DNA from: Providencia rettgeri
Lineage (GTDB): Bacteria > Pseudomonadota > Gammaproteobacteria > Enterobacterales > Enterobacteriaceae
Length of the DNA: 64,000 bases
NCBI GenBank assembly: GCA_900455085.1
Contig: UGTZ01000001.1
Coordinates: forward strand, 1,332,501-1,396,500
Direction: 5' to 3'
In this document: positions 46,681 through 55,382 of the stretch, piece after piece
How the letters are laid out: each line of letters begins with the position of its first letter
Position numbering within the stretch: position 1 is the first letter of the stretch
Made by a program: the position numbers and the translations under genes
Notes under the pieces: model-generated
Databases searched by the model: none
Seen by the model: only the letters and a program-made list of their open reading frames with translations
Told to the model about the DNA's origin: nothing

Positions 46681-48078
46681 TTAAGGTTTGCTAGCGGCGG
46701 AATTAGCGGTTTCTTTTTCGCTTCGGGCTAAAGTCTTTTCGAGCAAGACAGAATATAGCGGTTTACCACCTAAAAATTGGGCTATCATTGTGGCACCAAT
46801 ACAGGTAATAATCATCGGTAAGATTAACTGGTAGTTATTTGTCATTTCTAAAACTAAAACTATCCCAGTTAATGGTGCTCTGACGGTTGCGGCAAATAAT
46901 GCTCCCATGCCTGCTATAGCGAAAGTCCCCACTTCAATTTGGTAATTAGGGAATATTTCGAGGGCAGCGTAGCCGAAAACACCACCAAATAAGGTACCAA
47001 GGGCGAGTAAAGGGGAGAAAATACCCCCTGGAGCGCCAGAGCTAAAGCTAATCGTCGAAGTTAAAAACCGTAAAGCAAAAAATATGAATAATAAAGTGAT
47101 GGTAAATTGGCCTGCAACCATCTGGTGGATCACTGAATAGCCGCCACCAACAATTTCAGGAAGATAAACGCCAATTGCACCACAGGCACCACCAATTAGC
47201 CCGCCCATCAATACAAAGCGAGAAATTTTATTTTGGTAAAATGCTAAAAATTTACTTTGTAGGTACAATAAAAAACCATTAAAACAGATACCGATGACAC
47301 CAAACATTAATCCTAAAATTAAATAAAGCCATAAAGTATTCATCGGTGCAGAAGAGAATTGACCGATATTTAATATAATAGCTTCCCCATTAATTAACCG
47401 ATAGACAATGGTGGAGGTAACAACACCGATAAATACCGCTTTAATTGAAATTAAACTGTATTTAAATTGCGGGCGCATTTCTTCAATAATAAATAAAATG
47501 CCAGCTAAAGGGGCATTAAATGCTGTAGATAAACCAGCAGCAGCACCAGAGGCAAGTAAGGTATGGCGCGACTCATTATCTTTTAAACGAAATAAATCAT
47601 AAAACATTTGGCTAAGGTTCGCACCAAGCTGTACAGTTGGCCCTTCGCGCCCTAACACCATGCCTGAACCCAATGTCCCTAATCCACCAATAAACTTAAC
47701 TGGGATGACTCTCCACCATCTTACGGGGCGCAAATCTTGTAATGCACCTTCAATTTCGGGGATCCCAGACCCACCCGATTCAGGGGAGAACCGTTTAACT
47801 AGGTAATAGCCTAACATGGCAAGAAGTGCCGAGATAAAAAACATCCCAACAACCATCAGCCATTTTGGAGCAACCCATTCACTCACTGATTGAACGCGAT
47901 AGTTGCTAATCCAAGTTGTTCCTATTTCAAATAGAGAACCGATAAGACCGACCGCAGCACCAATGAGTGCCGCGAGTAGTAAGATTTTTACAGGTGTTTT
48001 ATCTGATTCTTTTAACCGTTTAAAAATCCGTAACCGGCTTTTTATCATAGATTTACTTGCTGAATTTACCTGGCTCAT
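46681..48078 (-). CDS. clcA: H+/Cl- exchange transporter ClcA
   Basis: About 465-residue ClC-family antiporter used in extreme acid resistance. All ion-path motifs are present: GSGIPEIEGAL, GREGPTVQ (gating Glu), IIEEMRPQFKYS (proton Glu), SSGAPGGIFSP and the Tyr in KPLYSVLLEKTL. The start at 48078 (MSQVNSASK) is preferred over a GTG at 48117, though neither has a strong ribosome site. Divergent from hcp across a spacer of about 300 bp. Confidence 0.93.
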   Translation of the reverse strand: MSQVNSASKSMIKSRLRIFKRLKESDKTPVKILLLAALIGAAVGLIGSLFEIGTTWISNYRVQSVSEWVAPKWLMVVGMFFISALLAMLGYYLVKRFSPESGGSGIPEIEGALQDLRPVRWWRVIPVKFIGGLGTLGSGMVLGREGPTVQLGANLSQMFYDLFRLKDNESRHTLLASGAAAGLSTAFNAPLAGILFIIEEMRPQFKYSLISIKAVFIGVVTSTIVYRLINGEAIILNIGQFSSAPMNTLWLYLILGLMFGVIGICFNGFLLYLQSKFLAFYQNKISRFVLMGGLIGGACGAIGVYLPEIVGGGYSVIHQMVAGQFTITLLFIFFALRFLTSTISFSSGAPGGIFSPLLALGTLFGGVFGYAALEIFPNYQIEVGTFAIAGMGALFAATVRAPLTGIVLVLEMTNNYQLILPMIITCIGATMIAQFLGGKPLYSVLLEKTLARSEKETANSAASKP

Positions 48079-48273
48079 CTTTATTGGATTCTCTTTATAC
48101 GATGGAATAACAAACACTTATAGGTAAGTATAACAAGAGTTACCGTAAGAACGGTATCAGGAAAAAAATAAAATGCAAAATAGTGTATTTAAGCAAGGCA
48201 GCTGAAATACAAAAAACAGCAGCACGAATAGCATACTTTCATTGCTGTGAATAGTTCTCATTTGCAATGAATA

Positions 48274-48287
48274 TTAATATAGATCAA
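48274..48287 (+). promoter_or_regulatory. FNR-like site upstream of hcp
   Basis: TTAAT-ATAG-ATCAA matches the FNR consensus TTGAT-N4-ATCAA at nine of ten positions. hcp-hcr is FNR-activated in E. coli. Confidence 0.55.
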
Positions 48288-48346
48288 TAAACCATTAGAT
48301 AATGAATAATTCCACTTTTTTTATTCTAATAAAGAGCGTAGTCTTA

Positions 48347-48369
48347 ATGTTGTATTTGAAATGCAACTT
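48347..48369 (+). promoter_or_regulatory. NsrR-like operator upstream of hcp
   Basis: ATGTTGTATTT-G-AAATGCAACTT is an 11-1-11 palindrome with nine of eleven pairs matching, like the NsrR motif AAGNTGNATTTnAAATNCANCTT. It lies 15 bases before the hcp ATG. NO-sensing repression of hcp by NsrR is established in E. coli. Confidence 0.65.
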
Positions 48370-48384
48370 TAAGAGGCTAACAAC

Positions 48385-50037
48385 ATGTACTGTGTGCAAT
48401 GTGAACAAACAATTAGAACTCCAGCTGGAAATGGCTGTGCATACGCGCAGGGTATGTGCGGTAAAACAGCAGAAACATCTGACCTTCAAGATTTATTAGT
48501 TGCTGTATTGCAAAGCTTATCTGCAAGCGCAGTCACTGCTCGCTCGCTGGGTATTATTGACCATGATATTGATAGTTTTGCTCCGCGCGCATTTTTCTCT
48601 ACTTTAACTAACGTCAACTTTGATTCAGAACGTATTATTGGTTATGCCCGTGAAGCTATTTATTTGCGTGATAAATTAATCAAACACTGTCAATCTGTGA
48701 ATAGTGTTGTGGCTTTCAATCATCCATTAATTAATTTGCAATTAAATGGGACTGACATTCCAACCCTACAGGCACAAGCGGCTCAATTTTCATTAGATAT
48801 TGATAAAGCTGAAGTCGGCGAAGACATTCACGGTTTACGTATGTTATGCCTATATGGCCTAAAAGGGGCGGCAGCCTATATGGAACACGCCCATGTTTTA
48901 GGTCAGTATGATAATGAGGTTTATGGCCAATACCATGAAATTATGGCTTGGCTTGGAACATTGCCATCAGATATGAATGAGCTGCTTGATAATGCGATGG
49001 CTATTGGTCTGATGAATTTCAAGATCATGGAAATTTTGGATGCAGGTGAAACGAGCGAATTTGGTCATCCAACACCAACGGAAGTTAACGTTCGTCCAGT
49101 CGCAGGGAAGTGTATTTTAATTTCAGGTCATGACCTGAAAGACTTAAAAATGTTGTTAGAACAAACTGAAGGTACGGGTATCAATGTTTATACCCACGGT
49201 GAAATGCTGCCAGCACATGGTTATCCAGAGCTGAAAAAATATGCGCATTTAGTCGGTAACTATGGTAGCGGTTGGCAAAACCAGCAGGTGGAATTTGCTA
49301 AGTTCCCAGGGTCTATCTTGATGACCTCTAACTGTATTATTGACCCTGATGTCGGTGATTATAAAGACCGTATCTGGACGCGTAGTATTGTGGGTTGGCC
49401 GGGTGCAAAACATTTAGTAGGTGATGATTTTTCTGCAATGATTGCTCAAGCTCAGTCGCTGGCTGGTTTCCCGTATACCGAAATCGAACACAAAATTACA
49501 GTTGGCTTCGGTCGTCAAACACTACTCGGTGCGGCAGATGCGGTGATTGATTTAGTTTCACAGAAAAAATTACGTCACGTATTCCTCGTTGGTGGATGCG
49601 ATGGTAGCCGCGGTGAGCGTAGCTACTACACGGACTTTGCGCGTAGTGTACCCGAAGATTGCTTAATCCTTACACTCGCTTGTGGTAAATATCGTTTTAA
49701 TAAATTAGATTTTGGTACGTTAGAAGGGCTTCCGCGTTTATTGGATGTGGGCCAATGTAACGATGCGTACTCTGCCATTATGCTTGCGGTGAATCTATCA
49801 GAGAAACTTGGTTGTGGTATTAATGACTTACCATTGAGTTTGATTCTGTCTTGGTTTGAGCAAAAAGCAATTGTTATCCTCTTAACATTATTAGCGTTGG
49901 GTGTGAAAAATATTTATACCGGCCCAACAGCGCCTGGTTTCTTAACTGAAAACTTATTGAATGTGTTAAATGAGAAATTTGGCATGCGAAGTATTACAAC
50001 AGTTGAGCAAGATCTGGCAGAAATTTTACCTGCATGA
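48385..50037 (+). CDS. hcp: hybrid-cluster protein (NO reductase / hydroxylamine reductase)
   Basis: 550 residues, E. coli length. The N-terminal cluster ligands are C3, C6, C18 and C25, the spacing typical of enterobacterial Hcp. Hybrid-cluster ligands appear later as GHDLKDL, TSNCIIDP, VGGCDGSRGERSYY and LACGKYRFNKLDFG. Hcp reduces nitric oxide to nitrous oxide under anaerobic nitrate/nitrite stress, which fits the nap and nrf genes in the same window. Followed by hcr; NsrR and FNR sites lie upstream. Confidence 0.96.
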   Translation: MYCVQCEQTIRTPAGNGCAYAQGMCGKTAETSDLQDLLVAVLQSLSASAVTARSLGIIDHDIDSFAPRAFFSTLTNVNFDSERIIGYAREAIYLRDKLIKHCQSVNSVVAFNHPLINLQLNGTDIPTLQAQAAQFSLDIDKAEVGEDIHGLRMLCLYGLKGAAAYMEHAHVLGQYDNEVYGQYHEIMAWLGTLPSDMNELLDNAMAIGLMNFKIMEILDAGETSEFGHPTPTEVNVRPVAGKCILISGHDLKDLKMLLEQTEGTGINVYTHGEMLPAHGYPELKKYAHLVGNYGSGWQNQQVEFAKFPGSILMTSNCIIDPDVGDYKDRIWTRSIVGWPGAKHLVGDDFSAMIAQAQSLAGFPYTEIEHKITVGFGRQTLLGAADAVIDLVSQKKLRHVFLVGGCDGSRGERSYYTDFARSVPEDCLILTLACGKYRFNKLDFGTLEGLPRLLDVGQCNDAYSAIMLAVNLSEKLGCGINDLPLSLILSWFEQKAIVILLTLLALGVKNIYTGPTAPGFLTENLLNVLNEKFGMRSITTVEQDLAEILPA

Positions 50038-50112
50038 TCAATAAACCGATAGAAAAAGCTTAAAAACGATGTGAAAGATGGGGGCAGCGACCCCCTTTAA
50101 AGGAGTAGCGCG

Positions 50113-51116
50113 ATGACCATGCCAAGTAGTTTATGTCCAAATAGAATGCAAGTTCATTCTATTATTCAAGAAACATCAGATGTCTGGACAATCAACCTTA
50201 TCAATCATGATTTTTATACATATTCACCCGGTCAATATGCTTTGGTCAGTATTAAAAATAGTGATGATGTCATGCGTGCTTACACTCTTTCATCATCACC
50301 GGGACAAAGTCGTTTATTTCCATTACTGTCAGGCGGTTAGACGATGGAGAAGGGTCAAATTGGCTAACACGCTCAGTTAAAGAAGGTGACTACCTTTGGC
50401 TTTCAGAAGCACAAGGGGAATTCACCTGTGCCAATCTACAAAACTCGCAGTACTTGATGTTAGCTGCTGGGTGTGGGGTGACACCGATTATGTCAATGAC
50501 ACGTTGGCTGATGGTGAATCGCCCAAATTCCCATGTAAAAGTGCTATTCAATGTTCGCGATGATAAGCAAGTTATTTTTGCTGAGGAGTGGCAAAAGCTC
50601 GTCCGGTTATATCCAGAACGGTTGCAATTGTGTGTCATGGCGGAAACACCAGATAATGGCGATATTGCTCAAGGGCGTTTAACCGAAGAGAAATTGAAAG
50701 CGTTAGTACCCGATATTAATTCACGAATTGTGATGACGTGTGGGCCTGTACCTTATATGAAAAATGCACAGCAATTTGCTGCAAATTTAGGTGTTCCTGC
50801 TGAACATTTCTTTATGGAGCGTTTTTCTACTGAACCAGAAGTTGTTGATAGTGAAGATATTCTTACGTTAAAAATTCGTCAACGATTGGTCGATTTTAAA
50901 GTCCCAGTGGGGACGTCTTTATTATCTGCACTGGAGCAAAATAAACAACCTGTTATTGCGGCTTGCCGAGCGGGTGTTTGCGGAAGTTGTAAAACAAAAG
51001 TGCTGTCAGGAAATTATACAACCACAAGTACAATGACATTAACCGAAGCAGAAATAGCGGAAGGTTATGTTTTAGCGTGTAGTTGCCAATTGCAGGGCGA
51101 CACTGAAATAGCGTAA
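50113..51116 (+). pseudogene. hcr: Hcp reductase, one-base frameshift
   Basis: NADH oxidoreductase that feeds electrons to Hcp. It has an FAD domain (RAYTLSSSPG), an NAD domain (MLAAGCGVTPIMSMTRWL, MTCGPVPYM) and a C-terminal plant-type 2Fe-2S domain (ACRAGVCGSCKTKV). The first frame stops at 50340. Adding one T in the TTT at 50313-50315 gives RFISITVRRLDDGEGSNWLTRSVKEGDY, joining smoothly to the second frame and matching E. coli Hcr. AGGAG precedes the ATG. A sequence indel is likely, since hcp and the rest of hcr are intact. Confidence 0.9.
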
Positions 51117-51135
51117 AATTATTTAATATATGCAA

Positions 51136-51165
51136 ACTGTCTCATTAGATTATTAATGGGACAGT
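51136..51165. terminator. hcr terminator
   Basis: ACTGTCTCATTA pairs with TAATGGGACAGT (one wobble) around GATTAT. It sits between convergent genes. Confidence 0.8.
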
Positions 51166-51217
51166 ATTATAAAATAAATCATAGTAATTATTTACAATAC
51201 TCGAATTGAGAGTGTAA

Positions 51218-51454
51218 TTAATGTTCCGGTAGTGAACTACGTAAAAAATAAATAGATAATTTGCTGAGTGTATTAATCGCTGACACAGCAACCTCTTTAT
51301 TTGGGTCTTGACATAAGTCTATGATTCTTATGATGGCATCATTATACTCAATCGTTGCTTTGAAATCTCCTAAAGCAGAAATGGCAGCAATTTTGATTTC
51401 ATCATTTACGCGAAATGTTAAGTTTGTTAACATTCCAACAATTACTTTATCCAT
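51218..51454 (-). CDS. mini HEAT-repeat protein, unknown function
   Basis: 78 residues from the Met at 51454 (MDKVIVGMLTNLTF). The sequence shows two HEAT/PBS-like helical repeats (NDEIKIAAISALGDF and NKEVAVSAINTLSKL) and nothing else, too short for a normal solenoid. Upstream codons to 51550 look like AT-rich non-coding sequence. It may be a remnant or a small adaptor. No operon context. Confidence 0.5.
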   Translation of the reverse strand: MDKVIVGMLTNLTFRVNDEIKIAAISALGDFKATIEYNDAIIRIIDLCQDPNKEVAVSAINTLSKLSIYFLRSSLPEH

Positions 51455-52029
51455 AATAAAACTTTCACTGTTAAATAAAATAAAAAATATTCTAAGATAA
51501 TTCTTGTGATATTTAATACTGTATTGATGTCTGAAATTAAATATTAACAATTTAAAAGAATAGTTTTTAATGATAATGTCGAACTAAATAGTGATATAAG
51601 TGTATTTTCTTATATCATAATTTACTTGTTTGATTATTTTTAATATAAAAAACCAATAGGTGATTAATATTAGTGATTGTATATACTCTAATAAAGCGTT
51701 TCAGTTATATTTAATTAGGCTAACTCCTTTATATTGTTTTTTTGTATTATAAGGTAAATCGACAGGTAAGTTTTGATTAATTATCGATAAGATTTACTAA
51801 ATAATATTACAAATATTATTTAGATTTATCTAAGGATTGGTTATTGATAAGTAACTAAATATATTTATTTTAATTTGAATATTTAATTTTATTATTAGTT
51901 ACATTCTGTTACTTTGTGAAGATTTATTTAATATAAACTTAAACGAAACCTAAACAATAAGTTTCTCATGCGTAAAAAACCGTAGATATAGGGTGGCAAT
52001 TAATTCACCAATGGGTATAATTCGCGCCG
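51455..52029. other. AT-rich spacer upstream of the Mg riboswitch
   Basis: About 575 very AT-rich bases without a gene. The promoter of the riboswitch transcript must lie toward its right end. Confidence 0.45.
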
Positions 52030-52044
52030 CATCCAAAGTGCAGT

Positions 52045-52205
52045 ATCTCGTTAGGCGAGGCTCCTATACAAACATAGGTTACTGATCTGACGACGTCGAG
52101 AGACGCCCAAGATTAGGACAGGATATATCGACCGAAGGTATATCCCCATGTAACTTCCTGCTAAATCAGGATACGTTGTATAGTGCTAAAACCGAGACGA
52201 AGAGA
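52045..52205 (+). ncRNA. M-box (ykoK) Mg2+ riboswitch
   Basis: The stretch contains the hallmark M-box segments: CTCGTTAGGCGAGGCTCCTA at the start, GACGCCCAAG in the middle and TATAGTGCTAAAACC at the end. They appear in the order and spacing of the Bacillus mgtE leader. In this class Mg2+ binding compacts the RNA and shuts off a downstream transporter. The gene downstream is MgtE-like, as expected. Exact ends are approximate. Confidence 0.88.
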
Positions 52206-52235
52206 TAGCTTTCGCATTCTCTCATCTGGTTTCGC

Positions 52236-52276
52236 CCCTATGTGAGTACTGTTTGAGTAACCAACAGTAATAGGGA
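52236..52276 (+). promoter_or_regulatory. hairpin sequestering the mgtE ribosome site
   Basis: CCCTAT (52236-52241) pairs with ATAGGG (52270-52275), and TACTGTT (52247-52253) with AACAGTA (52263-52269). The 3' arm contains the probable Shine-Dalgarno AGGGA of the transporter gene, so folding would block translation. Confidence 0.6.
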
Positions 52277-52284
52277 CTAAAAAA

Positions 52285-53355
52285 ATGACATTCACTACCC
52301 AGAACAAAGCGGGAGCAGTTGCTATTGCTCAATCCGCAATGAAAGGCGCGCGCCTCAAAGACAATAATACACCGTCACCAAAAGTTGATGATGCAACAGT
52401 TAGCGCTTATATGAGCCAATCATATTTGCCAGTCTCTGTCGCAGACTCAATAGCTTGTGTGAAACAAAATCTTATTGAGCACCTTGATGGCGAGCAAATC
52501 CCAACCTATTTATTTGTTGTCGATAACGACAATTATTTAAATGGTATTCTTTCAGTTAAATCATTATTAGCTTCACCTGAAAATTTATTAGTGTCTGATA
52601 TCATGAGACACAATTATTTTTCTGTTGCCCCAGAACAATCACGTCATGATGTTTATGACCTGATTAATCATAGTGGTTTAGATATGATACCTGTGGTGCA
52701 ATTTGGCAAATTAATGGGTGTTTTGCGTCCGCAAGATATCGCTGAACTGATTGAAGATGAGAATACACTTGATGCGCAGCTACAAGGCGCTACCACCCCA
52801 TTAGATGAGCCCTACTTAACGACAAGCCCTATAACTTTATGGCGTAAACGTGTCGTTTGGTTGTTGATGCTATTTGTGGCCGAAGCGTATACAGGAACTG
52901 TATTAAAAGCATTTGAAGAACAACTCGAAGCCGCAATTTCGTTAGCATTTTTCATTCCGCTGTTGATTGGTACAGGCGGTAATAGTGGAACACAAATTAC
53001 ATCAACATTAGTCCGTGCAATGGCACTGGGCGAGGTGAGCTTACGTAATCTCGGCACAGTACTAAAGAAAGAGGTCTCAACCTCATTTTTAGTTGCGGTG
53101 ACTATCGGTGGTGCGGCATTAATCCGTGCATGGATTTTAGGTGTTGGCCACGAAGTGACTATTGTGGTTAGCTTAACCATCGTTGCGATTACAATGTGGA
53201 GCGCGGTTGTTTCTTCGATTATTCCAATGGTATTGAAAAAACTGAAAGTGGATCCAGCAGTCGTTTCTGCACCGTTCATTGCAACTTTTATTGATGGAAC
53301 TGGCTTAATTATTTACTTTGAAATCGCAAAATTAGTGATGACAGAGTTTGCCTAA
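52285..53355 (+). CDS. mgtE: MgtE-type magnesium transporter
   Basis: 356 residues with tandem CBS domains (about 45-165: PTYLFVVDNDNYLNGILSVKSLL, MIPVVQFGKLMGVLRPQDI) and a C-terminal membrane domain of about five helices. The pore-type motif PLLIGTGGNSGTQ and the ending DPAVVSAPFIATFIDGTGLIIYF are typical. The N-terminal superhelical domain of classical MgtE is missing, giving a short form. Controlled by the M-box riboswitch. Mg2+ is the expected substrate; Co2+ is possible. Confidence 0.88.
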   Translation: MTFTTQNKAGAVAIAQSAMKGARLKDNNTPSPKVDDATVSAYMSQSYLPVSVADSIACVKQNLIEHLDGEQIPTYLFVVDNDNYLNGILSVKSLLASPENLLVSDIMRHNYFSVAPEQSRHDVYDLINHSGLDMIPVVQFGKLMGVLRPQDIAELIEDENTLDAQLQGATTPLDEPYLTTSPITLWRKRVVWLLMLFVAEAYTGTVLKAFEEQLEAAISLAFFIPLLIGTGGNSGTQITSTLVRAMALGEVSLRNLGTVLKKEVSTSFLVAVTIGGAALIRAWILGVGHEVTIVVSLTIVAITMWSAVVSSIIPMVLKKLKVDPAVVSAPFIATFIDGTGLIIYFEIAKLVMTEFA

Positions 53356-53374
53356 GCGCACACCTCAAACTTGA

Positions 53375-53403
53375 TGCGGCAGAAAGGTTAATTTTCTGCC
53401 GCA
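53375..53403. terminator. bidirectional terminator mgtE/sprT
   Basis: TGCGGCAGAAA / TTTCTGCCGCA, an 11-bp perfect stem. The sprT stop codon lies in its loop. Confidence 0.85.
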
Positions 53404-53921
53404 GCGACAAAAACCTCTTCTTGTTTTAACACTTCCCCACATTTTCGACATAAATATTGGTTTTCACCTCGTAGCACTTTGTTATGACGGCGTATGGTTA
53501 ATTCATGAGTCATTTCACAGGCACAATGGTAGCGAAAAGTTTTACTTTTTACTGTCGTAACCGCAAAGTTGTGTGTACGTTTCGCTGTGACTTCCAGTAC
53601 GTGTTGCATCATCCATTTCCATTCTTTGCCATGTGGTGCGATATTTTTACGGCCAAATATATGAAAAACCAACAAATGCGCTAATTCATGAGGCACAACC
53701 TCATCAATAAATTGTTCTGTATTTTCGATGAGTAAACTGGGGTTGAGGCGAATTTCCCATTCTTTTAAGTAAGCACTACCCGCAGTTGTTCCCCGTTGTT
53801 TGTAATTAACCGTTGGCTCTGAAAATGACTGTTCGAGTTTATGCTCTGCAAGTGCGAGTTTTTCTCGCAATGTGCGCATGACTTGTTGCTGTAAAAAGAG
53901 TGGAACACGGATTGTTTTCAT
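53388..53921 (-). CDS. sprT: SprT family zinc metalloprotease-like protein
   Basis: 177 residues. The zincin motif HELAHLLVFHIFG and a third His (APHGKEWKWMM) are present, as in SprT/SPRTN proteins. A C-terminal zinc ribbon-like block has HCAC and CRKCGEV. The start at 53921 gives MKTIRVPLFLQQQVMRTLREKL, colinear with E. coli SprT. In E. coli it lies beside endA; here it is between mgtE and a sulfur operon. Confidence 0.9.
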   Translation of the reverse strand: MKTIRVPLFLQQQVMRTLREKLALAEHKLEQSFSEPTVNYKQRGTTAGSAYLKEWEIRLNPSLLIENTEQFIDEVVPHELAHLLVFHIFGRKNIAPHGKEWKWMMQHVLEVTAKRTHNFAVTTVKSKTFRYHCACEMTHELTIRRHNKVLRGENQYLCRKCGEVLKQEEVFVAAAEN

Positions 53922-53965
53922 GGGGTAAAGGATACGTGAAGGTAATGGACATAAACAAGCAATAA

Positions 53966-54012
53966 TTGACAAATATTATATCAAAACATATATTGTATTT
54001 TTATATAATATT
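53966..54012 (+). promoter_or_regulatory. promoter and operator of the sulfur-related operon
   Basis: TTGACA (53966-53971), 17 bases, TATATT (53989-53994): near-ideal sigma-70 promoter. AATATTATAT (53972-53981) and ATATAATATT (54003-54012) are perfect inverted repeats bracketing the -10, a natural site for the ArsR-type regulator encoded next. Confidence 0.65.
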
Positions 54013-54027
54013 AATTAGAAATAACAT

Positions 54028-54354
54028 ATGCCCAATAATACCTCTGAACAGCAACTATTAGCGATGAAGCAGGCCGCATCAGAAACGGCTTCATTATTGA
54101 AAACACTAGGGAATCCAGATCGCTTAATTTTATTATGCCAATTAACACAGGGTGAAGCCTGCGTTAGTGAGTTAGAAGAGCAGTTAGGAATATTACAACC
54201 GACACTCTCTCAACAATTAACAGTATTGCGTAATGAAGGCTTAGTGATGACGCGTCGAGAAGGAAAGCGCATTTACTATGCGATAGCAGATGAAAAATTA
54301 TTTACGTTGCTCAATACGTTATATCAGCTTTATTGCCCTGTGAAGGAGAAATGA
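54028..54354 (+). CDS. ArsR/SmtB-family regulator, sulfur-sensing type
   Basis: 108-residue winged-helix repressor (KTLGNPDRLILLCQLTQGEACVSELEEQLGILQPTLSQQLTVLRNEGLV). Instead of metal-binding motifs it has C45 and a C-terminal C103 (QLYCPVKEK), placed like the redox pair of BigR, SqrR and YgaV, which sense persulfide. The two membrane genes that follow are YeeE/YedE-type, like those regulated by BigR. Self-regulation through the adjacent palindrome is likely. Confidence 0.83.
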   Translation: MPNNTSEQQLLAMKQAASETASLLKTLGNPDRLILLCQLTQGEACVSELEEQLGILQPTLSQQLTVLRNEGLVMTRREGKRIYYAIADEKLFTLLNTLYQLYCPVKEK

Positions 54355-54355
54355 A

Positions 54356-54793
54356 ATGACAATAGATTGGGCTAATTTTACACCACTGTCTGCTGCAATT
54401 GGCGGTGTATTGATTGGGTTAGCCGCTGCAATTTTATTAGTTTTTAACGGCCGTATTGCGGGTATTAGCGGTATTTTAGGTGGGTTGCTAAAACCAACGA
54501 AGGGAGATACTGCGTGGAAAGTCGCTTTTATTATTGGTCTGATGAGCGCCCCAGCACTATTTACTTGGTTGGCGTTTACACCAGAAGTTAGCATTGCAAC
54601 CAGTACACCTATTTTAGTTTTAGCTGGGCTGTTTGTTGGTTTTGGCTCACGGCTTGGAAGTGGTTGTACTAGCGGCCATGGGATTTGTGGCATGGCAAGG
54701 TTATCTCGTCGTTCAATTGTTGCTGTATTGGTCTTTATGATTGTTGCTTTTGTGACAGTCGCATTAGCTAACCATTATGGGATAGGGAGATAA
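54356..54793 (+). CDS. YeeE/YedE-family membrane protein, first half
   Basis: 145 residues with four predicted helices and the signature GSRLGSGCTSGHGICGMARLS, containing the two Cys of YeeE-type thiosulfate/sulfur-compound transporters. The family exists either as one long protein or split into two, as here (PmpA/PmpB-like). It begins one base after the regulator stop with AGGAG overlapping, so it is translationally linked. Confidence 0.85.
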   Translation: MTIDWANFTPLSAAIGGVLIGLAAAILLVFNGRIAGISGILGGLLKPTKGDTAWKVAFIIGLMSAPALFTWLAFTPEVSIATSTPILVLAGLFVGFGSRLGSGCTSGHGICGMARLSRRSIVAVLVFMIVAFVTVALANHYGIGR

Positions 54794-54797
54794 ACCA

Positions 54798-55208
54798 ATG
54801 CCTATTCTTATCGCATTAATTTCAGGGATACTGTTTGGTTTAGGATTGGTCATTGCCGGAATGGGAAATCCAGCAAAGATTTTAGCGTTTTTAGATATTA
54901 CTGGAACGTGGGATCCCTCTTTATTAATTACGATGGCAGTTGGAATGGTAATCAGTGGTATTGCTTTCTTAGGGGTTAAAAAACGCTCTGTTAGTGTACT
55001 AAATTGCCCATTGCAAATTCCGACCAATCAAACGATAGATAAAAAACTAGTCACCGGAAGTGTGTTATTTGGTGTGGGATGGGGGCTAGCAGGGATTTGC
55101 CCAGGACCTGCATTATTGTTAACGGGAATGGGATTAACACAAGGGATAATATTTACATTAGCGATGGTTGCTGGAATGGCTATTTTCCAGTTTACGCAAA
55201 AAAATTAA
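54798..55208 (+). CDS. YeeE/YedE-family membrane protein, second half
   Basis: 136 residues and about four helices. The conserved GLVIAGMGNPAKILAFLDITGTWDPSL and GVGWGLAGICPGPALL match the second half of YeeE/YedE transporters. It starts five bases after its partner. Together they likely move sulfur species across the inner membrane to deal with sulfide or supply thiosulfate. Confidence 0.85.
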   Translation: MPILIALISGILFGLGLVIAGMGNPAKILAFLDITGTWDPSLLITMAVGMVISGIAFLGVKKRSVSVLNCPLQIPTNQTIDKKLVTGSVLFGVGWGLAGICPGPALLLTGMGLTQGIIFTLAMVAGMAIFQFTQKN

Positions 55209-55221
55209 CCGTTAATTCAGC

Positions 55222-55331
55222 GCAAGTCTAATCGGTTTTGAAAATAAACGAGGAAAATCAATTTATTGATTTCGGCTGATAACACAAAGCGGGAAAAAAC
55301 CACGCTTTTATCCCGCTTTGTCAACAACCTC
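55222..55331 (-). repeat. 110-bp two-hairpin dispersed repeat, copy B
   Basis: Reverse-strand copy of the element at 13371-13480, the same length with scattered substitutions, including one base of difference in each of two homopolymer runs. It directly follows the metK terminator in metK orientation, exactly as copy A follows the ccmH terminator. Confidence 0.85.
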
Positions 55332-55332
55332 A

Positions 55333-55359
55333 AACCCATCATTAGATGGGCTTTTTTGT
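55333..55359. terminator. metK terminator
   Basis: AACCCATC / GATGGGCTT stem with an ATTA loop and a T run on the plus strand. It lies just after the metK stop on the minus strand. Confidence 0.75.
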
Positions 55360-55382
55360 ATATGGTTTATTTACCGACGTGA

